Below are positions 22,281 through 30,320 of a stretch of DNA of 43,589 nucleotides, piece by piece. The notes under the pieces are model-generated. The model made no database searches and was not told the DNA's origin. It saw only the letters and a list, made by a program, of their open reading frames with translations. Position 1 is the stretch's first letter. The number at the start of each line of letters is the position of its first letter. Origin of the DNA: Acuticoccus mangrovi. GTDB taxonomy: Bacteria > Pseudomonadota > Alphaproteobacteria > Rhizobiales > Amorphaceae. Both the position numbers and the translations under genes were made by a program. The stretch spans positions 1-43,589 of the forward strand of contig NZ_JAEKJA010000032.1 of the NCBI RefSeq assembly GCF_016411865.1, read 5' to 3'.

Positions 22281-24326
22281 ATGAGCGCGCCCGACGCCAC
22301 CCTCGCGGCGGTCGCCGAGCCGCGCGCGCCCAACCCGCTCAACCCGATCCTGTGGCTGATCGAGGCGCTGTGGCAGTACAAGTGGCTCATCGTCACCATC
22401 ATGGTCGCGGGCGTCGTCGCCGCGACGCTGCTCGCGAGCCGGCTGCCCAACAGCTATTCCGCGAGCGGCCTCCTCGAGATCGACCCGCAGTCCGAAGGCG
22501 TCTTGCGCGGGCAGCAGAGCTCCAGCGGCTACATCCCGCCCGAGACGATCACCGAGACCGAAGTGCAGGTGATCCAGTCGACCAACGTGCTGTCGCGCGT
22601 GGTGGACCAGCTCGACCTCGAATATTCGCAGGCGAACCCTGCGCTGCGCGCCTCCGCGAAAGACGGCCCCAAGAGCCGCGCCAGCGCCGAGAGCGCGATC
22701 ATCGATTCGCTCCAGCGCAACCTCACCGTCCGCCCCACCGGCCGCTCTTTCGTGGTGGAGGTGAGCTTCGAGGGCTCCGATCCATCCTACGTCGCCGACG
22801 TGGTGAACGCGGTGATGAACGCCTATCTCGGCGTCGAGGTCTCGCAGCAGCGCACATTCGCGCGCGACGCCATCACCCTCCTGTCCAACCGGCTCGACGA
22901 GCTGCGCACCGACCTCGATTCCCGCGAGCGGGCAGTGCAGGACTTCCGCGCCACGAGCCGCATCGCCGAGGAGGCCGGCACCAACATCCTGTCCGAGCAG
23001 CTCGCCCGGCTCAACGAGGAGCTCGTCCGCGCCCAGGCCTCGCTCGCCACCGCGACGGCCGCCTCGAGCCAGCGCGGCGCCGTCGCCGACAGCCTGCCGG
23101 AGGTGGTCAACTCGCCGCTCATCCAGCAGCTCCGCGCCCAGGCGGCGGTGCAGGAACGCACCGTCTCCGAGCTCGCCTCGCTCTACCGCCCGAGCCACCC
23201 GCGCCTCATCCAGGCGAAGAGCGCCCTCGCCGCGCTGCAGGACACCATCGACCAGGAGACGCAGAAGATCGTGTCGGCGATCGGCACCACCGAGACGGTC
23301 GAGGCCGACCGCGTCGCCGCCCTCCAGAAGGACGTCGACGCCCTGCGCGGCCGGCTCAACGAGCAGCGCAACGCCGAGATCGAGCTTCGCCGACTGGAGC
23401 GCGAGGTGGAGGCGAGCCGCAAGGTCTACGAGGCTTTCCTCGACCGCTTCAACGAGGTGCAGGGCACGTCGGGCCTGGAGCGGCCGGACGGGCGGATCAT
23501 CGCCTCGGCGGTGCCGCCCATCCAACCGTCCGGGCCCAAGCGCATGCTCATCGTGGCGGGCGGCGGCATCCTGTCGGGCGGCCTCGCCTTCGCGCTCGTC
23601 ATCGGCCTCGCCCTCATCGATTCGCGCATGCGCACCCGCGCCGACGTGACGCGCGCGACGGGCCTCACCCCCGTCGCCGTGATGCCGCCGGTGCCGGGGC
23701 GCGGCGGCCTGCTGCGCCGGTTGGGCGGGCGCCACCGCAACGCCGCCTTCGCCGAGGCGATCACCCACCTGCGCGCCGCGCTGGTGCTCGGCGCCGGCAC
23801 CCACGGCACCACCGTGCTCGCGATGACCGCCGTCGACACCGCCACCGGCCACGCCGCCCTCGCCGCCGCCCTCGGCCAGGCGTGCGCCGTGTCGGGCGAC
23901 CGTGCCGTGATCGTCGACGCCAACGTGGAGAACCCGACGCTCCACACCCTCCTCGGCGGCAGCAACGAGTACGGCCTCTCCGAGGTGGTCGCCGACCGCG
24001 GCGACCTCGACAGCACGCTGCAGATGGACGAGGCCTCCGAGCTGATGTTCATCGCCGCCGGCAACCGGTCCGACCCCTCGCTCTACCGCTCCGAGTGGAT
24101 GGGCCGCGTCCTCGACCTTCTCTACGAGCGCTTCAACGTCACGATCCTCTGCCTGCCGCCGCTGCCGGATCTGCCCGACGCCCAGGTCCTGGTGTCGGAG
24201 GCCGACGTCACCGCCATCGCCGTGCGTGCCGGCCTCACCGACCGATCAAGCCTCGCCGAGCTCGTCGCCATGCTCCGCTTCGCCGGGCAGAGCCGCCGCC
24301 TCGCCACCGTGCTGATGCGCGGCTGA
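22281..24326 (+). CDS. Wzz/GumC-type chain-length protein with a degenerate BY-kinase domain
   Basis: A 681-residue polysaccharide co-polymerase. The first membrane segment is at about residues 35-55, followed by the Wzz domain (about 60-150), long coiled coils (about 190-400), the PxxP-like segment SAVPPIQPSGPKR and a second membrane segment at about 420-445. The C-terminal domain (about 480-670) has the fold of a bacterial tyrosine autokinase, but the Walker A region reads MTAVDTATGHAALAAALG (about 513-530), with no GKS/T. Walker A' keeps an Asp (VIVDANVENPTLHTLLG). There is no Tyr-rich tail. It is therefore probably a catalytically dead kinase domain kept for structure or control. The gene is 13 bases after the flippase gene. 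Confidence 0.92.
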   Translation: MSAPDATLAAVAEPRAPNPLNPILWLIEALWQYKWLIVTIMVAGVVAATLLASRLPNSYSASGLLEIDPQSEGVLRGQQSSSGYIPPETITETEVQVIQSTNVLSRVVDQLDLEYSQANPALRASAKDGPKSRASAESAIIDSLQRNLTVRPTGRSFVVEVSFEGSDPSYVADVVNAVMNAYLGVEVSQQRTFARDAITLLSNRLDELRTDLDSRERAVQDFRATSRIAEEAGTNILSEQLARLNEELVRAQASLATATAASSQRGAVADSLPEVVNSPLIQQLRAQAAVQERTVSELASLYRPSHPRLIQAKSALAALQDTIDQETQKIVSAIGTTETVEADRVAALQKDVDALRGRLNEQRNAEIELRRLEREVEASRKVYEAFLDRFNEVQGTSGLERPDGRIIASAVPPIQPSGPKRMLIVAGGGILSGGLAFALVIGLALIDSRMRTRADVTRATGLTPVAVMPPVPGRGGLLRRLGGRHRNAAFAEAITHLRAALVLGAGTHGTTVLAMTAVDTATGHAALAAALGQACAVSGDRAVIVDANVENPTLHTLLGGSNEYGLSEVVADRGDLDSTLQMDEASELMFIAAGNRSDPSLYRSEWMGRVLDLLYERFNVTILCLPPLPDLPDAQVLVSEADVTAIAVRAGLTDRSSLAELVAMLRFAGQSRRLATVLMRG

Positions 24327-24381
24327 GGCGAGGAGCCGCGGTGTGGAACGGCTCCGCCGCCCCCCTCGTTGAGTGTTCGAC

Positions 24382-26628
24382 ATGTCGTTCACCTCGTTCT
24401 CCGGGCTGACGCGGCGCGGTCGCCAGGCCTTCTCCCTCGCCGGGCTCGCCGCGAGCGTGCTGCGCCGTTCCGTCGGCCGCCGCTTTCCTCCGCTGTCGCT
24501 TCAGGAGCGGCTCGCGATGCTGCCGGCCGCCGCGCCCGTCTCCGCGCCGCTCACGATCCGTTGGAGCGACCAGCACGTCCCCTTCGTCGAAGCCGCCTGC
24601 GAGCGCGACGCGGCCGTCGGCCTCGGCATCGTCCACGGCCACCTGCGCCTCGCCCAGATGGAGGTGATGCGCCGCGCCGCCTACGGCCGCATCGCCGAGG
24701 TGGCGGGCGAGGCCGCGCTCGCCGTCGACCGGCTGCTCCGCATCATCGACTTTCCGCGCGCGTGCGCGCCGTCGCTGGCGCTGATGCCGGCCGAGACGCG
24801 CGCATGGATCGACGGCTTCGCCGACGGCATCAACGCCGCAGCCACCGTGCGCCCCCTCCCCCCCGAGTTCGACATGCTGGGGCTCGAGCCGGAGCCGTGG
24901 ACGGCGGCGGACCTCTTCGCCGTCTCTCGCCTGTGCTCGGCCGACTATGCCTGGCGGGTGTGGCGCACGCTGAGCCCGCTGCGGCAGGAGGACGACTGGG
25001 CGCGCATGTGGGCCGACCTCATGGGCGTCGCCGCCATCGCCGACGAGGACATCCCGATCGGCGCCGACACGCTCGACAAGGCGCTGCCCAACGCGTTCGA
25101 CCACGCCGGCTCCAACGCCGTCGCCGTCTCCGGCAGCCGCACGCGCTCCGGCAAGCCCATCCTCGCCTCCGACCCCCATCACCTCATCACCACCCCCGGG
25201 CTGTGGCTGATCGCGGGCTTCAAGACGCCGGCCTCGATGGTGTGGGGCCTCATGATACCGGCGCTTCCGATCTTCGGCGTCGGACGCAACCGGCATGGCG
25301 CTTGGGGCGGCACCAACCTCCACGCGACGTCGTCGGAGCTCGTCGACGTCGCCGGCGAGCCGCTCACCAGCGAAGAGCACACGATCGGCCTGCGGGACGG
25401 GTCGCGCCACACGGTGCTCCTGCGCCAGTCCACCCTCGGCCCCATCGTCAGCGACGACGGCCCGTTCGCCCTCGACGGCGAGACCGTGGCCCTCCACTGG
25501 CTCGGCCACCGCCCGAGCGACGAGTTCACCCCGTTCCGCACCATGCTGCGCGCCCGCGACTACCGCGACTTCGCCGTCGCTCTCGACGGCTACGCCCTTC
25601 CCGGCCTCAACATGCTGTGGGCTGGAGAGGGCGGCGAGATCGGCAAGCTCATCGCCGCCCACATCCCGCGCCGCCCGCTCGCGATCCCGCCGGACATCGT
25701 GGTCGACCGCGCCGTCGCCCACGACCAGTGGCACACCCTCCTGTCCACCCGCGACCTGCCGCAGAGCGTCGACCCCACGGTGGGCTTCGTGGTCTCGGCC
25801 AACGAGCCGCCGGTGGATCCGCCGGTTACGATCAGCCTGTTCTTCGCCGCCCCCCACCGGGCCGAGCGCATCGCCGCCCTAGTCGGCGAGCGGCGCGACC
25901 TCACGGCCGCCGATCTCGCCGCCTTGCAGCGCGACGTGCACCTCGCCCCGGCGGCGAGCCTCGCGGCGCGCCTCGTCGCCGTCGCCCGCGCCCACGCGAT
26001 CGGCGGCCCCGTGGTGGACGCCCTCGCCGCATGGGACGGCGACTACGGCACCCATTCCGCCGGGGCGCTGGCGCTGGAGCTCGTCGCGCCGAGCCTCGTG
26101 GATCAGCTGGAGACCCGCTCGCCCAAGCGCTACGTGAGCCCCCATTGGCGGCCCTTCTCGCGCCTTTCCGGCCTCGTCGACGCGGCGGGCGAGGCCGACC
26201 TCGCCGACGCCCTCCGCACCGCCGTCGCCGCCGCCGAAGCCCCGTTCGCCCGACACGGGACGTGGGGTGCGCTGCACCACGTGCGCCTCGCCCATCCGCT
26301 GACCCGCCTTCCGCTCGTCGGCGCGCGCCTGCCCACCATCGACTTCCCCTCCGGCGGCTCCAACGACACGCTGATGAAGTCGATGCACCCGATGACGCAG
26401 AAGCCGCACGCCACCAACTTCGGCGCCAACGCCCGCTTCGTGGCCGATCTCGCCGACCCCGACGCCACCAGCGCCGTGCTTCTCGGCGGACAGGACGGCT
26501 GGCCCGGCTCGCGCACCATGTTCGACCAGGTCGGCGCGTGGCGCCGCGGCGAGGCGCTCCCCCTCCCCTTCACCGATGCGGCGCGGGCCGACGCGCTGCC
26601 CCACACCACCACGATCCTTCCGGCATGA
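24382..26628 (+). CDS. Penicillin acylase family Ntn hydrolase (amide hydrolase)
   Basis: A 748-residue member of the penicillin acylase family, which hydrolyses amide bonds in beta-lactams, acyl-homoserine lactones or N-acyl amino acids after self-cleavage. The predicted nucleophile is Ser244 in HAGSNAVAVSG, the start of the beta chain; the oxyanion-site Asn is in VVSANEPP. Other family segments are VHGHLRLAQMEVMRR (alpha chain), SGKPILASDPH and FPSGGSNDT. The alpha chain (about 240 residues) and beta chain are of normal size. The N-terminus has RRGR followed by only about 12 apolar residues, so export is uncertain; relatives are usually periplasmic. ATG 24382 is preferred over GTG 24373. 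The stop overlaps the GH3 ATG by 4 bases. Confidence 0.9.
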   Translation: MSFTSFSGLTRRGRQAFSLAGLAASVLRRSVGRRFPPLSLQERLAMLPAAAPVSAPLTIRWSDQHVPFVEAACERDAAVGLGIVHGHLRLAQMEVMRRAAYGRIAEVAGEAALAVDRLLRIIDFPRACAPSLALMPAETRAWIDGFADGINAAATVRPLPPEFDMLGLEPEPWTAADLFAVSRLCSADYAWRVWRTLSPLRQEDDWARMWADLMGVAAIADEDIPIGADTLDKALPNAFDHAGSNAVAVSGSRTRSGKPILASDPHHLITTPGLWLIAGFKTPASMVWGLMIPALPIFGVGRNRHGAWGGTNLHATSSELVDVAGEPLTSEEHTIGLRDGSRHTVLLRQSTLGPIVSDDGPFALDGETVALHWLGHRPSDEFTPFRTMLRARDYRDFAVALDGYALPGLNMLWAGEGGEIGKLIAAHIPRRPLAIPPDIVVDRAVAHDQWHTLLSTRDLPQSVDPTVGFVVSANEPPVDPPVTISLFFAAPHRAERIAALVGERRDLTAADLAALQRDVHLAPAASLAARLVAVARAHAIGGPVVDALAAWDGDYGTHSAGALALELVAPSLVDQLETRSPKRYVSPHWRPFSRLSGLVDAAGEADLADALRTAVAAAEAPFARHGTWGALHHVRLAHPLTRLPLVGARLPTIDFPSGGSNDTLMKSMHPMTQKPHATNFGANARFVADLADPDATSAVLLGGQDGWPGSRTMFDQVGAWRRGEALPLPFTDAARADALPHTTTILPA

Positions 26629-28151
26629 TCGACGCCACGCCGCTCCTGCGCGCCCACGCCCGGCTGCGGCGCCGCCACCTCGCGCGGCGCACCCCGGCGG
26701 CGCTGCAGGAGGCCGAGCTTCTGCGCCTCGTCCGCCGCGCCGCCGGCACCCGCTTCGGCCGCGACCACGACTTCGACGCGATCGCCAGCGTCGCCGACTT
26801 CCAGGCGCGCGTTCCGCTGCGCTCGTTCGAGGATTTCCGGCGCGACTATTTCGACGCCGCCTTCCCCGTGCTCACCGACCTGACGTGGCCCGGCACCATC
26901 CCCTATTTCGCCGTCTCCTCCGGCACCGCGAGCGGGCGCACCAAGCACATCCCGGTGTCGAAGGAGATGCTGCGCTCCAACGCCCGCGCCGGCACCGACA
27001 TGCTCGGCCACCACGCTCTCCTTCACCCCGAGAGCAAGGTGCTCGCCGGCAAGAGCTTCATGCTGGGCGGCTCCGTCGCGATGACGGACCTCGGCCACGG
27101 CATCCACTCCGGCGACCTTTCGGGCATCGCGCGGCTCGAGAACCCGCGCTGGTCGACGCCCTTCGTGTTCCCCTCCATCGAGGAGGCGCTGGAGGCGGAC
27201 TGGGAGAAGAAGATCGACCGCCTCGCCCGCCTCTCCCTCGACGAACCGATCCAGTGCATCGCCGGCACACCGAGCTGGCTGCTGCTCTTCTTCGAGCGGC
27301 TCGCCGCCCTCACCGGCCGCGGTCACGACGTGACCGCCTTCTACCCCGACCTCGACCTGATGGTGTACGGCGGCATGAGCTTCGCCCCCTATCGCGAGGT
27401 GTTCGCCCGGTGGTTTCCCTCCCGCGGGGTCGACTGGCGCGAGGTCTATTCCGCCAGCGAAGGGTTCGTCGCGAGCGCCGACCGCGGCGTCGGCGACGGC
27501 CTGCGCCTCAACCTCGACATCGGCCTCTTCTTCGAGTTCGTGCCCATCGCCGAGTGGGACGACGAGTCCCCCGCGCGCTACTGGATCGGCGACGCGCCGC
27601 CCGGCGAATACGGGCTGGTGCTGTCCACCTGCGCCGGCCTCTGGGCCTATCGGCTCGGCGACGTGGTGGAGCTGATCGAGGGGCATCCGCCGCGGGTGCG
27701 GGTGACGGGCCGCACCTCTTACTATCTCTCCGCCTTCGGCGAGCATCTGTCCGGCCGCGAGATCGAGACCGCCGTGCTCGCCGCCGCCCGCGCCGTCGGC
27801 CGCAGCGTGAGCGAATATGCCGTCACCCCGCTCTATCCGGAGGCGGGGCGGCACGCGGGCCGCCATCTCTTCGTGGTGGAGCTCGACGCGCCCGTCGACC
27901 CGGGCGCCGCGGCCCGCTTCGCCGAGACGCTCGACGCGACCCTCGCCGCCGGCAACGAGGACTACGAGGTGCACCGGCGCGGCGACTATCAGCTGCAGCC
28001 GCCGCGCGTGGTGCTCGCTCCGCCCGGCGACTTTACCGAATGGATGCGCGCCCGCGGCAAGCTCGGCGGCCAGAACAAGGTGCCCCGGGTGGTCTTGGCG
28101 GACGACGTGCGGCGCGATCTGATGCAACTCGCCGACGCCTCCGACGTTTGA
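26625..28151 (+). CDS. GH3 family acyl-amido synthetase (adenylate-forming)
   Basis: A 508-residue protein of the GH3 family. Plant members adenylate a carboxylic acid such as jasmonate, indole-acetate or benzoate and join it to an amino acid by an amide bond. Motifs seen are the P-loop-like SSGTASGRTKHIPVS (residues 98-112), YSASEGF at about 290 for adenine/acyl binding, and YRLGDVVEL at about 342. The C-terminal cap follows and includes EDYEVHRRGDYQLQPPRV. No membrane segment is seen. Bacterial GH3 proteins are known from genomes, but I know of no settled substrate. It overlaps the acylase gene by 4 bases (ATGA), so a synthetase and an amide hydrolase are made from one transcript. Confidence 0.9.
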   Translation: MIDATPLLRAHARLRRRHLARRTPAALQEAELLRLVRRAAGTRFGRDHDFDAIASVADFQARVPLRSFEDFRRDYFDAAFPVLTDLTWPGTIPYFAVSSGTASGRTKHIPVSKEMLRSNARAGTDMLGHHALLHPESKVLAGKSFMLGGSVAMTDLGHGIHSGDLSGIARLENPRWSTPFVFPSIEEALEADWEKKIDRLARLSLDEPIQCIAGTPSWLLLFFERLAALTGRGHDVTAFYPDLDLMVYGGMSFAPYREVFARWFPSRGVDWREVYSASEGFVASADRGVGDGLRLNLDIGLFFEFVPIAEWDDESPARYWIGDAPPGEYGLVLSTCAGLWAYRLGDVVELIEGHPPRVRVTGRTSYYLSAFGEHLSGREIETAVLAAARAVGRSVSEYAVTPLYPEAGRHAGRHLFVVELDAPVDPGAAARFAETLDATLAAGNEDYEVHRRGDYQLQPPRVVLAPPGDFTEWMRARGKLGGQNKVPRVVLADDVRRDLMQLADASDV

Positions 28152-28195
28152 CCGGAGACGGCGGAGACGTTCGACCACGGGGAATGGGCGCAGTC

Positions 28196-29152
28196 ATGAC
28201 CGACGTGCAGTTCGAGCCGGTGCGGCTCGCGACGCAAAATCCGTTCGTGCTGAGCGACTTCGGCAACGGCAACGGCGAGAGCAAGGCGTCGGCCGTCCTG
28301 CAGGCCGAGCTCTATCGCCCCGTGGGCGTCGCGCCGCCCTATCCCGCCGTCGTGGTGAGCGAGGGGCTCGGCGGCATCAAGACCGCGCGAGAGCGACGCT
28401 ACGGCCGCTTCCTCGCCGAGCACGGCTACATGGCACTGGTCATCGACAGCTTCGCGACACGCGGCTTCGCCAACTCCGCCCATCCGATCCGCGCCATCAA
28501 CGTCACCGAATCGATGATGCTCGCCGACGCCTTCGCCGCCCTCGGCTGGCTCGCCGCCCGCGACGACGTCGACCCGCGCCGCATCTGCCACATCGGCTTC
28601 TCCTACGGCGGGATGATCTCGCTGCTCACCGCCTACGAGCAGATCCGCCGCCACTTCGTGCCGGGTGACCTCGCCTTCGCCGCGCACGTCTCCTACTACG
28701 GCCCCACCGTGCCGCGCCTCGAGGACTACGCCACCACCCGCGCCCCCATCGCCATCCTGAACGGCGAGCTCGACGCCAACTTCGATCCGCGCCGCCTCGA
28801 CCTCATCGCCGGCGACCTGCGCGAGGGCGGCTCGGCGGTGGAGAACGTGGTGTTCCCCGACACCTACCATCAGTGGGATTCGGATGATCTCGTGCGCCGC
28901 TTCGACCGCTTCAACATCCGCGCTCTCGGCACCCGCATCGACCCGCTCTACGCGATCATCGACGAGCGCTCGGGCAGCGTGGTGCGCAACTTCGCGACGC
29001 GCCTCCTGATGATCGCCCGCTCGGTGAGCCTCAAAGGCTTCCACCTTCTGCGCGACCCTGACGTGATGCGCCGAAGCGACGAGATCCTGCTGCGCCACCT
29101 CGCCGCACCGGCGCGGAGCACCGACGCCGCGGCAGCTCAGCGCACCGGCTGA
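28196..29152 (+). CDS. Dienelactone hydrolase-family alpha/beta hydrolase
   Basis: A 318-residue alpha/beta hydrolase. The nucleophile elbow is GFSYGG at about residues 136-141, so the nucleophile is Ser, not the Cys of true dienelactone hydrolase. Asp in NGELDANF (near 182) and His in DTYHQW (near 219) complete the triad. The oxyanion segment is SEGLGGIKTARERRYGRFL. Residues 235-318 are a helical extension. Substrates of this subgroup are unknown; esters, thioesters or lactones are possible. It follows the GH3 gene by 44 bases on the same strand and converges on ubiA 7 bases later. ATG 28184 in frame, with GGGGA directly against it, is an alternative start four residues upstream. Confidence 0.87.
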   Translation: MTDVQFEPVRLATQNPFVLSDFGNGNGESKASAVLQAELYRPVGVAPPYPAVVVSEGLGGIKTARERRYGRFLAEHGYMALVIDSFATRGFANSAHPIRAINVTESMMLADAFAALGWLAARDDVDPRRICHIGFSYGGMISLLTAYEQIRRHFVPGDLAFAAHVSYYGPTVPRLEDYATTRAPIAILNGELDANFDPRRLDLIAGDLREGGSAVENVVFPDTYHQWDSDDLVRRFDRFNIRALGTRIDPLYAIIDERSGSVVRNFATRLLMIARSVSLKGFHLLRDPDVMRRSDEILLRHLAAPARSTDAAAAQRTG

Positions 29153-29159
29153 AGGCGCC

Positions 29160-30098
29160 TCAGAAGAGCGCTTCGGCGACGAGGCCGGCGAACAGCAGGA
29201 AGCCCGCGGTGCGGTTGGAGCGAAACGCGGCGAGGCAGGAGGCGGGATCCTCCGTCGTCACCTTCGTCACCTGCCGGGCGAGGTGGGCGGCGAAGAGGGC
29301 GAGGCCGAGAAAGCCCCACACTCCGGCACCCGCGAGCGCCAGGGCTACCGCGAAGGCCGTGACCGTCGCCGCGTAGCAGAGGCCGACGGCGAGCTTGGTG
29401 TTCTCGCCGAAGAGGCGCGCGGTGGAGCGCACGCCGATGATGGCGTCGTCCCGCCGGTCCTGATGGGCGTAGATGGTGTCGTAGCCGACGGTCCAGGCGA
29501 TCGAGCCCGCATAGAGGAAGAACGGGGCGACGGCGAGCGAGCCGAACGTCGCCGACCAGCCGAGAAAGGCGCCCCAGGAGAAGGCGAAGCCCAGCACGAT
29601 CTGCGGCCAGTCCGTCACCCGCTTCGCCAGCGGATAGAGCGCCACGATGGCGAGCGAGCCGAACGCCACCATCACCGTGAAGGCGTTGAACTGGAGCACC
29701 ACGGCGAGCCCGACGAAGGCCTCGGCGAGGAGGAAGAGGAAGGCCGCGTCCGTCGACACCTGGCCGGAAGGGATCGGGCGCGATCGGGTGCGCTCCACGT
29801 GAGCGTCGATGTTGCGGTCGAGAATGTCGTTGTAGGTGCAGCCGGCGCCGCGCATCGCCACGGCACCGACGAGGAAGAGGGCGAGATGCCAGACGTTGGG
29901 CACATGACCCGCCGCCACCGCCGCAAGCCCGACGCTCCACCAGCACGGCCACAAGAGGAGCCACCAGCCGATGGGCCGGTCGAGCCGGGCGAGGCGGGCA
30001 TAGGGCCGCGTCTTCGCCGGCAGCAGGCGGTCGACCCAGTTGTCGGCCGGGGCATCGGCGACGCGGCCGGAGAGGTCGAGTGTGTCAGCTCTCGTCAT
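29160..30098 (-). CDS. ubiA: 4-hydroxybenzoate polyprenyltransferase
   Basis: A 312-residue intramembrane prenyltransferase that joins the polyprenyl tail to 4-hydroxybenzoate in ubiquinone biosynthesis. Both Asp-rich motifs for Mg2+-diphosphate are intact: NDILDRNID at about residue 93-101 and YDTIYAHQD at about 218-226. About eight to nine membrane segments are visible and the length is normal for UbiA. The start at 30098 has GGAGA 7 bases upstream; an in-frame ATG at 30110 is less likely, and the frame's further upstream extension is not coding in style. It is divergent from purD across 222 bases in which no clear promoter was found. Confidence 0.95.
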   Translation of the reverse strand: MTRADTLDLSGRVADAPADNWVDRLLPAKTRPYARLARLDRPIGWWLLLWPCWWSVGLAAVAAGHVPNVWHLALFLVGAVAMRGAGCTYNDILDRNIDAHVERTRSRPIPSGQVSTDAAFLFLLAEAFVGLAVVLQFNAFTVMVAFGSLAIVALYPLAKRVTDWPQIVLGFAFSWGAFLGWSATFGSLAVAPFFLYAGSIAWTVGYDTIYAHQDRRDDAIIGVRSTARLFGENTKLAVGLCYAATVTAFAVALALAGAGVWGFLGLALFAAHLARQVTKVTTEDPASCLAAFRSNRTAGFLLFAGLVAEALF

Positions 30099-30320
30099 CG
30101 TGGTCTCCATCGGCCGCGGCACACGTTGTGAAACCCGCCGACGTGCGATGGCCATCCCCCGACGCTTTGGTCTATGAGCGTGCGGTGAATGGGGCGGGCG
30201 TCGCAGAGCCAAGCGGCGCCTGATCTACGTGCACGGCTTCGCGATGCGTTGCAACCGCACCGGCCGTCTCGGCGGCCGGGGCGCGGAGCGTGCTGACATG
30301 GGAAGGTGAGAGCGGCGGCA

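Noticed and set aside
24369-28151. A 1260-codon plus-strand frame that would fuse 750 residues onto GH3.
   Set aside because: Its first part runs through the acylase gene in another frame and is Arg/Pro-rich. GH3 begins at 26625 with the 4-base overlap.
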